From contig CM077115.1 in the NCBI GenBank assembly GCA_039619475.1, positions 156,153,774 to 156,217,773 on the forward strand: a DNA stretch of 64,000 bases, in the 5' to 3' direction. Both the position numbers and the translations under genes were made by a program. Every line of letters starts with the position of its first letter. The stretch's first letter is position 1. Shown here one piece after another: positions 1 through 14,700 of the stretch. The notes below the pieces were generated by a model. That model saw only the letters and a program-made list of their open reading frames with translations, did not search any database and was not told the origin of the DNA. Source of the stretch: Icerya purchasi. Taxonomy: Eukaryota > Arthropoda > Insecta > Hemiptera > Monophlebidae.

Positions 1-1653
1 TTCAAACGTCTCTGTTGCTATTGTGCTCCCTTTTTTATTTATTTTTTTCTATAGTTACAACGTCGCAATGCTTTCTCTCTCTGCTTATTATTACTATACC
101 TTTTTTCTTAAACTAATCTTATCACTTTCGTTGCCTTCGCATTATTTCTCTTGCAGTATTACTAAACTTAATAATAAAAAAAGTCCGGGTTTTGATTTAA
201 TTACCAATAAATTGTTATCTGAGCTACCAAAAAAAAAAAAAGGTATATTATTGCTCACAAATATTTTTAACGCTGTTCTTCGTCTGCAGTATTTTCCATT
301 ATCCTGGAAATTGGCGCAAATAGTAGTTGTACCAAAGCCCGGTAAGGCACCGGATGAGGTTTCATCCTATAGACGAATTTCCTTGCTCCCGATCCTTTCA
401 AAACTCCTTGAAAAAATAATTTTAAAGCGGTTGAATCCTATTTTAAATGCGGAACATATTGTTCCTGAACATCAATTTGGATTCAGAAAAAGACATTCGA
501 CCATTGAACAGGTACACCGAATTGTGCATACTATTCAAGAAAGTCTCGAAACTAAGCAAATATGCACGGGTGTGTTCCTAGATGTCAAACAAGCCTTTGA
601 TAAGGTATGGGGCATCATGGTCTGCTTTATAAACTTAAAAAAATAGTGCCGCATCCTTTGTACCTTCTTTTAAAATCCTACCTTGAAGATCGCACATGCC
701 AGGTTAAAATTCTAAATCAATATTCTGAAATCTATCCTGTATCTGCTGGCGTGCCACAAGGAAGTGTCTTGGGCCCGGTGCTTTACTTAATCTACTCTGC
801 CGATTTTCCAGTTGATAATAGCGTGATAACAGCTACGTTTGCAGACGATACAGCACTATTAGATACCGGTAAAGGCAATAGTGAAACTTCGAATAAATTG
901 AAAAAAACTTTATCGGAAGTGGAAAACTGGCTGAGTCGTTGGCGTATTAGAGTAAACGAAAGTAAATGTACGCAAGTAGACTTCACGTTGCGAAATTTTA
1001 CGTATCAGCCGTTAAAAATAAATGGGGTGATTATCAACCAGGATAAAGATGTAAAATACTTAGGCATTCATTTGGATCGCAAATTAACATGGCAAAAGCA
1101 TATTATCCAAAAAAGAAAACATCTAGATATAAGATTGCAAGAATTAAATTGGCTTCTTGGCAGGTACTCTAGTTTATCATTGGAAAATAAACTCTTAGTG
1201 TACAAAATAATTATAAAGCCCGTTTGGGCATACGGTTTAATGTTGTGGGGTTGTGCAAAAGATACACACATAAACAAGATACAACGGTTCCAGAACAAGG
1301 CTATAAGGCTGATAGTCTCACCGCCCTGGTACGTATCTAACCATACTCTACATCAAGACTTAAATATCCCATATGTGAAAGACGAGATCAAGCGAGCTGC
1401 TAAGCGATACATAGGCCGCTTGGAGTCACACACAAACGTTTTGGCGATCAATCTTCTTGATAATAGTCTTGATGTTCGAAGGTCAAAACGTAGTCGACCG
1501 TTTGATCTGGCCTAGTTTTATGTTTCTAAAATTTCAGTGGGGTCCATCGCTAGATGCTAACCCCTAACAAGTTATTTTCGCGTTACAGTCCAATTGCTAG
1601 ATGGCCTTCTGGCCAGTTGTAATCTGTAAAAAAAAAAAAAAAAAAAAAAAAAA
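1..1653 (+). mobile_element. Jockey-like non-LTR retrotransposon, 3' part with poly(A) tail
   Basis: Truncated at the window edge. A reverse-transcriptase ORF lies in two frames (about 150-620, then 607-1515). Visible RT blocks in order: KLNNKKSPGFD at the fingers, a FGFRKRHST block, a LDVKQAFDKVW catalytic block, GVPQGSVLGPVLY, and the FADD active-site box near 840. A C-terminal YLGIHLDRKLTW block and a stop at 1513-1515 follow. FADD instead of YADD, with the SPG and LDV.QAFD motifs, is typical of the Jockey clade. A short 3' UTR ends in a pure A tract at 1628-1653, as expected for target-primed insertion. The frame break near 608-612 in a G run makes the copy non-functional as read. It probably sits in the last intron of WDR48, on the opposite strand. 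Confidence 0.88.
1628..1653 (+). repeat. Poly(A) tail of the Jockey-like element
   Basis: An uninterrupted A run directly follows the 3' UTR of the RT element and marks its 3' terminus. Confidence 0.8.
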
Positions 1654-2591
1654 GTGGTTTTAACATTTTTTTCCATTTTTTTATAGATTCATTCCTTTCT
1701 TTTCATCGTATGCATATATTATTCTCTTTCACTTACTTTATCCACCCTCGCTGTGCACTTTCTGTTCCCGCCGAGATTCATTTTGACGTAATTGGTTCGA
1801 CAGCAGTAGTGTTTCATTCGGGTAAAACCGGATTCCACTTCCACTTCCGCACATTGATACTTTTAAAAATTTCACTTTCGCTGGATTAATGTTCGTAGTT
1901 GACGCCCCCCCCCCAAAAAAAAAACTCATTAAATCTATTATTTTTTTCTAAATTATATGAATTAGCTTACCTTAACGAAAGTTTCTTCATTTAATAAGTA
2001 TAACTTCAATGCTTTCTTTTTCCCCTTTATTTATCTGTAACCTGCCGTTTCTGCAACTTTAACGCATCACTTATTCATTTACCGCTCTTTGTATAACTTA
2101 CGAGTACATTGTTTCTATTCAATCTGTCCTCCTCTTTCATTTATTGTCCTTCAGCTTCTCAATGGTATTCTTGCTGCGTGACTAATCAAACTTGCAATTC
2201 TATATTTTATGCATTTAGATATCACTTATTTTTATCATTAGCCTTTTCCAACAAAACCTAACAGGCCTTCATCGACTATACTGGTTTTCCGTCTTATATT
2301 TCTTCTACTATCAAAATACTTGCTCTGCAACTTTCTATAGTACTGTTTCCATATCCAACTTCTTCGTGCATATCAAAAAGAAAAAAAAAAAAAAAGAATT
2401 TCGTTCTATTAATATTACCAGTTTCCGAAGTTTCCATCCCCGGTAGCGCCTTTACTTTCTTTTATTTGCCGTCTGAAAATTGCAATTTGATGCTGAATCT
2501 GGGTGTCTTGAAGTCAGAAGTAATTTAAAGTTACTTAAAATATGAAAAAAGAAAAAAAAAAAAAAAAAAAAGGAGAAAAAGATCAACTTAC
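1654..2591. other. Non-coding, pyrimidine-rich stretch; no gene seen
   Basis: T/C-rich DNA with short A runs near 1914 and 2378 and a longer one at 2545-2571. I looked on the minus strand for the last WDR48 exon (in other animals it encodes a DPNMDLRTV..HFIWK-like segment) and did not find it. That exon is presumably beyond the left edge. Confidence 0.5.
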
Positions 2592-2763
2592 TTGATCGTT
2601 GCATATGATTTCTATCGAACCTAATAATTCTTTATTATCATTGGTCATGTTGAATTTTTCATTCGGAGGCTGCGCATTAACTGGACCTCCTTCCATACCA
2701 GATAACTTATTATACACGTGTTCAATAATTTTATGCACTTGAATGTAATCATTTGCAACTAAT
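2592..2763 (-). CDS. WDR48: WDR48 exon, start of SUMO-like domain 2
   Basis: The acceptor is the second AG in ATAAAGAAAG (the first AG would give a stop); the donor is GTAAGT, 57 codons plus one base. It encodes [20 protein letters not shown] and, at its end, IEIICNDQ, equivalent to the family IEL.C.D. The following exon is not in the window. Confidence 0.9.
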
Positions 2764-5700
2764 CTTTCTTTATAGACGTAATAGCTGAAATAATAGACGG
2801 TAAATAAGTAGATAATTAAAATATTTCGAATATTTGATACATTAAATACTCCTAGACAATCAAGTTTATATCAGGTTAGCATGAGATATAATTCAAACAA
2901 GTTATTTCTGATAACGCGCGAATTGTGCACAAAAACGGGGAGATACATATATTTTTATTCGGTAAATTTCATTTTAAGTTTACTTTTTTATTTACAACGC
3001 TTTCAACAGTACTATCCGAACAAGAAAAGAAAATCATGTGTACCATTTAAATTTATTATATGCAGAAAATATATATTTAATTAATTTAAAAAAATATATT
3101 TATAATTTTTAGCATGTATTTTTTATTATCTTTTACTCGAATAATAAATAATAACCGGTTAATTTTAGATTCTACGAAAAGCTTAGAAAAATTATTAGAG
3201 AAAATTAACATATCTGGAAAACAATGCGGACTAACAATAAACGAAAATAAAACAAAATGGATGTTTATAAGGAAAAACAAATAATACTTATGGAAAACTG
3301 AGGGTAAATGGAAAAGAAGTAGAACGTGTTGAAAGATTCATGTATATCTAGGCTGTCACATAACAGAGACCTTAGATCCTGATTTTGAAGTAAAAACCAA
3401 AGATGTGCTTACGCAAAAACAGCGTTTACAAATATAAAGAATGTCGATCAGGCGAAATATGGTCAATTGTTATATCTATTCAATTCTACTTTATGGTAAT
3501 AGAGACAGCAACCCTTAACAAAAAGCAACTGGATAGGAATGCAGCACTGGAAATGTGAACACTTAGAAGAATGTTGAAAATACCTCGGACAGCAAAGATG
3601 GCAAACGAAGAAGTACTGAAAGGACCTTATGTAAAACAAACGACGCAAAATTGAATACTTTGGGCACATAATTAAAGGAAAAAAGTATGTCATCTTACGT
3701 TTGGTCATAGAAGGGAAAATTCAAGTTAAAAGAGGGCCAGGAAGAAGAAAAATGGAATGGTTAAACAATATTAAGGACTGGACTGAACTTAAGAATCTCA
3801 ATGAATTCATTAGAAAAACAGAGAAGAAAGCGCTGTAATGATAGTGATTGTCAACGCCCTGAGGGACTGAGTAAGATACTTTTAAGAAGAAGAAGGTTTT
3901 CCTGGTCCAAATCCTCCCGATTTCCTGATTACTAGAATTGTACAAAAAGATGAATGGAATTTTTTTGTTACTATTGATAATATTCGACCGCCGCAACATA
4001 CTTGTTATATGAATAAAACGGAACTTCGTAATTTTTATTTAAAGTAAAGTACATTAAAGAATGCATGTTATTCGCTTCAAATGATTTTTTCTTATTAAAA
4101 ATATAGGTTTTTGGCTATTTTTACTCTTTTCCCGGTTTCACAACAAAATTTCCGGCTTATTCCCGGTTTTCCCGGTTGAGTCCTGAACTTGATATCGAAT
4201 AAAAAAAATTTCGCGCTTAAAATTTTTTGTAATACAGTTGAGAGCCGTTTCATAATTAATTTCGGAAAAATATTTACATTCCAAAAAAGTATTACCAAAA
4301 TATAAAGTAAATATCGTGTCTGCGATTACATATATATTGCCTCTAATAAATATATACAGGGTGCGGCAGCATAACTTCCTTTTCTAAAATGCGCCACTTT
4401 TTTTCTACTAAATTTTGTTAATGAGAAATAATAAGCAGAAAATCGAAATAAAACTGCAAGGGAAGAGCATATGCCCCAATAGGGGATCTAGAGTATGTAT
4501 TTCGATTTTCTGTTATTTCTCTTTAACAAAATTTAGTAGAAAAAAAAGTGACGCATTTTAAAAAAGGAAGTTATGCGCTGCCACACCCTGTAGTTGAATT
4601 TTATACTCGTTAATAACACATATAAGAATCGTTTGCTGATTTCGTTAACTATTATCAATAGCTTATAAATAATGGAAAATAAAATAGGTATCACCACCAA
4701 GGCTAACGCAATAAAATAAAGAAAAGCAAAAATTTAAACTAGTTCTTAAACTCTTATCCGAAATAACCGACAAAACGCAATACAATTTGGGTGTTTAAAA
4801 AATAAAATCGGAACAAAAAAGAAGCGATTTAGGCCTCTTTCAGATATTCAGACCATATATATGTTACGTCAATCTTACGATACTTCTTTGGTTTTCTTTT
4901 CTAGCTCCTGACGGGATATTCTCGAAAACATTTTTAAAATATTTATTTATGTTTATTTTTAATGTTCGTTATTTATGTTTATAATTTTTCATTAGCTTTT
5001 TTTAAAACTGAAAACGTCAAGAACCCAAATTTAACCAAACAAACGAAATGGAAGAACATCGAAATTTTATAAACAATTTTATCGGAAAACAAGAAATGTG
5101 AAACTGAAAATTACACAATTGTTCCAATGCTGAAAGTAAAAAGCGTAGCACCAATGCCAAATCGAAGAATTAAACCAATTCTTGATGAATGCTCCACCTC
5201 ACCCAAAACGACATCACTTTGACCATTAACGTATCAGTAAAAACATTTCATACTTTAATTACAACAGTTCTTCGTTAAATATTGACATATTACCACTCAT
5301 AAATATTTGAAGTGCTTTGCATTATTGCTAAATAAGTTTTACATTGGTTGATCATACGAGTATACACTTTTAGACACCAGCACGTTTGTTTTCTTTTTTC
5401 TAAATTATCCCTCTTTTTTAATAAATAAAGTGGTTTTTATCGTTAATCCTGTTAAAACAGGGGCTTACGAGATAGTTATATTGGCTGAGTAAATTTTAAT
5501 TTCATGATTCTCATTATTGCTGTAAAACAATTTTTTTTTTCCGTGATAAGATGTAATTCCTACTACGTATCTAACAGAATGCACTGTTGTAACCGAAAGT
5601 AATGAAAATTATTCCTTATGCGAATAATTAGCGGCAACTGCCAAGAAATTATAATCGCACGTCAGTACTGTTTCGAGAGCAGGGTAGGCACAAATGCAAA

Positions 5701-8700
5701 CGCAATCAGCGAAGAAAGGTTTATTTCTTTTGCGTTAAATGTTGCATTAATTATAAATACTCGTAATTAGTCAGATGGTAGGATAATAGGTTGATAGGAA
5801 TGATTGGCAAAATTTCACTCCAAAATATTGGGCCAACAAAGGATTTATTTTAACCGCCAAATAAGAATTAAAAAACAATGAAAAAATTCTCCGGAAGTTG
5901 AAAACTAAGGGGCACGCACATCGAGAGGTAAGAAATTATCAAAACTGCGACGATGAAGCTGATTTGTTTTTTAAAAATAGATAACTATGTCTAACAAAAA
6001 ACTGAGACTTGGCGTCAAATATCTTCGTTTGTTGATAACCTGTGACAGAAATAAAAGAACTACAAGTGTATACATATGTCCGACGATATCGCAAGAAATC
6101 GAGACAGAAGACAGAGAAAATCCAAAATCGTACCAATAGTTAGTCGAGAGGGCGAAGTAGATTTACTACTTCTGCCGCAGTAGAGCCGTGCCCAGAATTT
6201 TAAGGGGCGATATTTTTTTGCATATTTATTTTATAAATAACAATACATTTTTCACTAATATTCATACTATTAATAATTTCCATCATTTCGATTTATATGT
6301 ATTAATAATTTACATAAATGAATTACCCCGTATATGAACATTAATAGAAATTACATATTTTATTTATTATACTCGTAATAAAAAATTTTTCATAAAATAT
6401 TAATGAAGTACCTAAAAATATGGAGCATATTTTTTCTTTTTATTTTTTTTTTTTTAAATGTAAAAACACCTTAAAAAATCGTCAATATTTATTTTAAATT
6501 TCTGATTTTTTTCAAATTTTTATGCATTTATAATAACTATTTTAGTTCTAATGGGGGATCCACCCCCCACCCCCAGTGGACACAGCTTTTGCCACAGAAT
6601 AATTGAGCGTATTCATCTTATACACAACAATGCGTCCCGTAAGTTTTAATACTGCGCTTCTAAAACCGATATTTCTAGCGCCATCTTCGTGAAATTTTAG
6701 AAGGTTGTTATCACAACCTTCCTCCGTCCCATACAAAGTTTCAAATCGATCAGATCATTTGCAACGGTTCAGCGGACGGTGTGCGCGATTATAATTTTGA
6801 AATGGAGAAAAATTCGGAACAACGTTTGACGATTAAATTTTGTTTTAAAGCCGGTAAAAGTGTTACCGAAACGTTTTAAATGTTAAAAGTCGCTTACGGT
6901 TGAGTTTGTAATGTCTCGTGCTAGTGTGTTTCGTTGGTATTATCAGTTTTCGTCGGGTAAGGAGATTGCGGTTTCAAAAATCAAAAGTGAAAATAATTTG
7001 GATCATTTTTTTTTTTTTTTTTTTTGACTCCGAAGGGATTGTGCATGTTTATTAGGAAATACAGTTAATGGAGTATTTTATCAAAATGTGCGCTGGATCG
7101 CCTCTGTATAAAAGGATTACATGCGTTAAGCCGAACTTGTGAAAAGATCGATTATTTTTCTTGCTGCACGACAATGCGCCGGCTCATATCGTAGCGATCA
7201 ACACGCAGTTTTTGGACAGAAAAATGGTTCTAGTGTTCAACCACTCCTCGTGTTCGCCAGATTTAAGTCCCCCAAACTATTTTGTCTTCCCAAAGTTGAA
7301 GATAGAGTCAAAAGGAGGAAACCATTTTGCTTCGACTGAAGACATTCAAGACGCTGTGATGAGGAAGTTAAACGTGATTGCAAAATATTTTTCAAGGGCT
7401 ATGAAAAAACTGGAAGAACGTGCCAATAGACGTGTTCAATGTAATGGAGACTACTTTGAATAAAAAAAAGATTTATCGAAAAAATGTTTTGAAATTTTTT
7501 TGTACGTTCTGTAGTCTTAAAACTTATGGGACGCTCTGTGTATGTTTCGGTGGCATTAGAAAATTTATAATTATGGATAGTAAAATGTATGAGACCGTTA
7601 CGTTCGATATACAAAAATTAAAATAATGGGTTTTAACGATATAGAATTAATTACTTGGCTTATCATAATTTTTGGATTTTTCGACGGAGAAAATACGAAT
7701 GTGTATAAGTTAGGATATCTTTTTATACATTATTTAGAAAACCAAATAAAACGCCCTGAAAATTCTCCAGAAACAAGAACAATACAATGTTTAAATGTTT
7801 AATTTGATTTCCCTATTATATTCTAAATACTTTTGTAATTTACAAAAATTTTAATAGAACAGTATTAGTAAAAGTGGTCGTTGCAGCATAACTTCAAATT
7901 CTCGGCTTTTACAACAGCAATATATGTATTTTGCTCTTTTTCCTAAACGTAAAATACAATACGAATTTCATCTTCTTTTAGGCACCATGATGAAATCAGT
8001 CTGTTATGAAGTAGAACACTCAATGTAAAACTTGAACCAAAGTAAAGTAAAACTAGCAAGAGTAAAAGTTAATGATTAAACAGTGAAAAAGGTAAAAATA
8101 TAATAGTTCTATACACTGAATACACAAACAGGTCAACGATAATTATCATTCAAACACTATTTGTCAGTATATTAACAAATAAACCATTATCATAAACTAC
8201 GTTAGAAATAATTTACATAATTCATACAGAAAATGTATCATTAGGCCAATTTCTAGTCATTATATCCGATTACATCGTGTCGTAATTAAATTGTAATTTT
8301 TTATTCTACAAATTCTAAAGAAAATATTCTTGCTAGTAACTTAAATTCAAAAAAAAAACAACAATTCGTAAAATTGGAATAATTTGAGATGAGAGGAACA
8401 AAAATGCGACAAATCCTATGATTTTCTGTATATAACATCTTTGAAAAAAAAATTAACATACTTCCTCGTATTTTTTGCGTATACATCATCAATAGGTTGT
8501 AGAAAAAATGATATTTTCAACTGCTTCGGCGCTTTTTTTGCAATGAGCACTTCTCTTACCCACTCCGGAACACATTCATTTAGCATGTGTGTTTCTGCCT
8601 GACCACCAGCATCTTGGACCAAAACCCTGTACACCGTTTTTCCAACATCTCTAAAGATTAAAATTTATAATCAATTCATTACAGTGTTTAACTTATAATT

Positions 8701-11700
8701 TTTCAAATACAAATTTTAATTTCATTATTATACAAGTAAATGACCCACAATTGCGCGAACTGTGGTGATAAATAAGTGTAACAGAACGTAATATGCGTAG
8801 TACAGCAAAGTATATACATAACACTACAAATTAAAATTTATATACTGCAAAACAGACATAAATATGAATATGATAACGCGTTCAGAGCTGAAGTGAAACA
8901 AACCAGTCATTCTGATAAATTACAAATAAACTAAATCAATAAACATAAAATATAAAACAAAAATTCTATACATGTAAACCCGTATACACCTACCTTCATA
9001 CTACTCATCACTCACTTACACACAAGCACAAAGGCATGTATATACATACACATCTACACATGTGCACATACATAGACATATACTAATAAAACACTACATA
9101 TACTTACACACAACCTACACAAAATATACACGCAAACATACATACACACATATATACACATACACGTAGTCCATACAGGTACATAATCAACAGAGCAAAC
9201 AAATGTAACAATACAAAAGTCTTTTCAAAGTTATATTTCATTGGTGGTTAAAAAATAAATCTATAAAATACGTATTTTTATAGACAGGAATAGCCCTAAC
9301 TTCAAAATATTTGGACATTTAATAGAATTAATCAATTCATTAAATAGGTAAGTTAAGTGAAAAATGGTAGATTTCCTTTTAATAATACAACAAATATTCC
9401 ATTCACCCCATAAAACGATTTAATGTGTTTCTCAAATGCTATTAAAATAAAATCAAGCCTCTCAATCGACAAATAATGAGGAAAATATCAGAAAAAAAAA
9501 AAAAAAAAAATAGCTTAGTGAATTTTCTGCATATACAAAAATAAACCTGTCGTATCTTTATATACGTATATAAATATATATAAGTACGTAGTGGATTCCT
9601 TCTTTTTCTTTTTTCTTTATTTCCCTTTATCCTCACAATGTTATACTTAAATACGTTTATAATTTTTTAATTTTTTATTATTGATTTTAAACTTATGCTA
9701 TAAAATATTTTAGTTGCAATTAAAATATTTGAAAACTTACGTGATTATAAGAGGAGTATGTGGTGGAACTTCAATAATATCGTAAGGAACAATTTGATCA
9801 TTTGTACTATCCTCTTTTTCACTATCCGATCGCGTATATTTCCAATTTTTAAATAGTGCTTTAAGTATCATGCATCCATAATTTACTAAAAACACGAGTG
9901 AAATTTTAAAAATTTTATATTACTAATAAAAATAAACAAAAAACAGAACGGTCTGTATACATGTATACAGTAAAATTCAATGTCACTAACTAATATTTTT
10001 AATAATCATCTGTGTGGTGCAATTTACCTACGTCTTTTTACAGTTTGCAGAAATTCTATTTGATCAAGTTTTAACACGTGAATAAAAAAAGGCGTTTAAA
10101 AAAAAAGCAAAATATGAATTTAACGAAACAAACCAATGAAACATCAAAATGATAACTCTGCACCCCACCAAATCCTACAATAGGTACCTCGGATACTATA
10201 TCGTGCAAAAGTGAGTTCAGCATTAACAATTTCAGTATACTCGTTAGAAAATGACAAAAAAAAAATAAATAAAACAAAGAACATCACTTTCCATTTATAT
10301 TAATGATCACATTTTAATCTATTATTTTACAAAAAAAAATTTATGTGTAATAACTATTGCATTTATTAAAACAAAAAATAATCTGTAATTTAAAAGAAAA
10401 AATTCTAATTATAGTTTCCGGCAGTTAGGTATTTTTTATTCAAATAAACTATCTAAAAATGAAAATATAATAACTTTATCGTGTGCTAAATTTCATCACT
10501 ACATCTGTTTATCGATGTAATCTAAAAAATGTGTAATGAAAAAGAAAATAAACGTTTAGAATAATAAAATAAATTAAAAAATTAGTTGAGTATTATTTAA
10601 ACCAATGTTTTATATGTTCATTAAAAATTGTCATTACTGGCTCTTTTAACATTTTAGGAATGCTATAGGAAAAATGTTTAAAAAATACTAGAGTAACGCG
10701 AGCCGATGTGATGATTACCGTTTAATTAGTTTGATGTCACACGCCCTGAAAACTTTTCTCCGGATAATTCATACACGAATATATAAGCGTTGCGAAAACC
10801 AAATAAGTAATACCCAGTTTGGCTTTAGAAATGGAATGGGCACTCGGGAAGCATTATTTGCAATACGTACAATAACACAACGCTGTCGAGATGTCAACGT
10901 GGATGTCTATGCATGTGCTATTGACTACCAGAAAGCGTTCGATTGCGTGAACCATGATAAACTGATGAAGATTTTGAAGAACATACCTATAGACAGGAAT
11001 GATCTCAGGATAATTAGTAATCTGTACTGGAATCAAACAGTCGTAATCCGTGTAGAAAACGCATTATCAGCAGAAGCAGCCATTAAGAAAGGAGTACGTC
11101 AAGGCTGTGTCATGTCTCCTCTTCTTTTTAATATTTATGCGGAGGCTATATTCCATGAGGCACTTGAAGAAAATGATGGGGGACTGAAAATTAACGGTGT
11201 TATTTTGAACAACCTTCGATATGCTGATGACAGCTTAATATTGGCAGACAGTAATAAGGAACTCCAGGGCATTTTAGATAAAATCGTGGAAAAAAGTGCT
11301 GCATACGGTTTAAAAATAAACACATCTAAGACAAAAGCAATAGTATTCTCGAAGAAGCCAATTAAATGCTCAATCAAAATAAACGGTGAAAAAATTGAAC
11401 AGGTTCCACGCATCAAATATCTGGGAAGTATACTTGAAGAAAATTGCACTTCCAAACCTGAGATACGTAGCAGGATTGAGCAGGCGAGAGGAGCGCTAAT
11501 AAGAATGAAGAACCTATTCACGCGTCAAGAACTGAAACTGGAACTCAGAATCAGACTCCTGAGATGCTACGTTTTCTCCATCCTACTGTATGGTTGTGAG
11601 TGCTGGACACTAGACTCAACTTTAGAAGAAAAAAAATCAGCGCTTTTGAGATGTACTACTACCGACGTGCCCTGAAAGTACCATGGACACAAAAAGTAAA

Positions 11701-14700
11701 GAATATTGAAATACTTAATAGGCTGGGAAAGAACCTTAAACTACTACGAACCATCAAAAAACGGAAACTACAATACTTGGGACATATCTTAAGGGGATCT
11801 AGGCATACCACTCTAAAAATACTACTTGAGGGTAAAATTGCCGGGAAGAGATCGAGAGGTAGACGTCAAATTTCATGGATCGATAATCTTAACAACTGGT
11901 TCAACTGTTCCTCATTAGAACTTTTCCGAACAGCTGTTGATAGAAATAAATTCCAATTGTGGATCGCCAACCTTCGAGACGGAGACGGCGGATGAAGAAG
12001 AAGAATAGGAAAAATGTTTAAAAAATACTTGCAAAAGATTTTAAATAATACTTTTAATATTTGCAACGGTAGAAACTACTACGCTGCAGCTATTATTATT
12101 ATTGTAAAAAAATAAATAAAAACACAAGCCGCTTCTTTTCCAGGCTGTCGGAAAATAATCAAAACATAAAAGTTGGTGTGAACTTTCTTTTGAACACAGA
12201 ATGCCTAGACATTTGGTTCGGGTCGGTTCAATATTTTTCCCGTTAAAAGCGAACAAATAGGCAGAAAATTTTTTTTAAAATGACAAATTATTCATTGCAC
12301 CAAAAGAGGCACTAGAAAAATATAAAAAAACCAACGAAAAAACGATTTTTATTTATAAATTCGTCAAATTTAAATTATAATTACTAATCTGAATAATTAA
12401 ACTTCCCATAATTAAACGACAAAAAGTTTTAAATAAATCGACGAAGTTGGGAATAGAAACTTACATTAATATGTTGTAAGTGTTTAGTTCAATTCTCTTT
12501 TTAATAAAATTGATTTCCGAAGAAAATCGTTTTCCACTATTCGTGCCGAATGCTTACATACTTTTCCAAATTCATTATACTCGTAAATCCGTGAAATTGT
12601 GATAATTAAAATGTTTTACACTTTTTTTTATCTATAACCACACACAAGCACAATGTATGTACACCTACTCGAATTAAACACCATACTTACGGGTACTGTT
12701 TAAACACTTACTTTTTTGTTCGTAATCTAAATAATTAGTATCTTTTAAAGCAATCCAAGCTGAGAAGCAATCATTTTCCTCTTGTCCAAGGTGAACGGTA
12801 AGGTACTATAATAAAATAATGATAATAATAATCATTAGATCCATGTTAATGTCTTCGCGCCTGTAAATCATATTTAACTAAGAAGTTTATAATTAAACAT
12901 GCATCTAAGGTGCATTTATTTCTGAATTCTATCGGTTAATTTAAGACACAAATAAAAGAATTAGTAACCGAAACGACTTTTCGATTAAAAACGATTCGCC
13001 ACTTTAAAAAATTATACAACCTACTATATCATAATGTTTATATTTAATTCCAAAATCTATGCCTCAATCTGCAAAGGAATATTATATTACTTTTTTCTTT
13101 TTTTTTTATAATCGTTTTAAAATATTAACTTATACGTAACATACTTATTAATGATATAAAATATCTATAAAGACTGAATAATTCATATCTATCATGTATC
13201 TGTCACATGTGTGACAGTAATTTGGTACATTCGATGAAGTAAAAGTTTAAAAATTAATTGTTCCGTGAAATTATATTCCCAATATTTTTTTCTTCAATGT
13301 GCTAAAATAAAAAGTGCATAATATTCCTCCTAGAATGAATAAATTTTGGATGTTATGAGATAACAGATGGGATAATTTCTCCAAATGATGTTTTGTTTCC
13401 AAATGTTCTTTACCAACCCACAAGTTCATTTTATGTTTTCAAAATAATTAAATATTTAATTTAAAGTTTCTTTTCTTGAGATATTTAATTAAAACGGATA
13501 AATTATTTCTATATCGTAAGTAACTCGTTATTTATTTCCTAAAATTAATATTAACATTTCATTTTCATTTTTCTTTAACATTTATGTTGAATTCATTTAA
13601 TTCAGGTAAGTGATTTGAAAAAAAAAAAAAAAAAAGTAGTAAAATTTTACAAGACGATACAATTTTATATGGAAAACCGTAGGCACGACGAAATATTAAC
13701 GATGATAAAAAAAAAACTTTTTTTAGTGGTCCAAACGCCGTGTGAGATTGCTTATTTGTGTTGTTTAGATCTATTGCTCATTTCTACATGCAAGACAAAT
13801 GTGTGAAAGATTTTAAGGCGATAATTTTTTAATAATTTTTGATTGTCGTCGTAAGACCTTGAACACAAAACTGTATTTTGGTAGTTCGAATCATTTCTTC
13901 AAAAATATTTGGGGTAGATTTAGTAGGTTATGTTAAATATTATTTTTACAGACTTCAAAAAGAAGATTATATGTGTTCATCGAGTATACTCTTTTTTATA
14001 CTGACCGCGCGATGAATTCTGGAAGGAGATGAAAATCGTAATGGTAATTATTCTTTTTTTTTTTTTTTAACGAGTAAATAGAGATTATTATTCCAATAAT
14101 ACAATCGAATTTTAAAAAATGAAGAAAAATATAAACTGAAATAACTGGTGGTCACTTTATTCCTAATATTAAAATGCTGAAAAACTCATATAAAAATAAA
14201 ATTAATGATTATTATTATTATCAGTCGTTTCGCTCGATTCCGAGCGTCGAGACTATCTATCTGTACAATCCAGCAAATTAATGATAAAAAAGGAAAATTA
14301 CTAACTCCAGTTTTAAGATCAATGTTGAACCATGTAGGAACATGGATCATCTTAAAGCGTTTTTTAATTTGTTCATCGAAATCAACTTTTCCAAGATCTT
14401 CAACTTTACGAGCCTATTAAGGAAAATAAACGAATAAGTTGAATGTAAAACTTGATATTCTTATTTTTATAGTTGCAATCATTCTAAATGTAAAAATTAA
14501 ATAGAAACTATTTATCGGAAAATTTTTAAATAAATCACGTTACGCAAAGCATTTAGACATTCATCAGGCTCTACACTTGATTTAAAATTTAATTTTGAAA
14601 ATAATAAAACTAATGCTAATAAAGTGATCAATTATAAGATTTTCATCAGTTTATCATTATCTCGAATCACTAGTTATGAAATTTCGACCAGTGTCCGATT

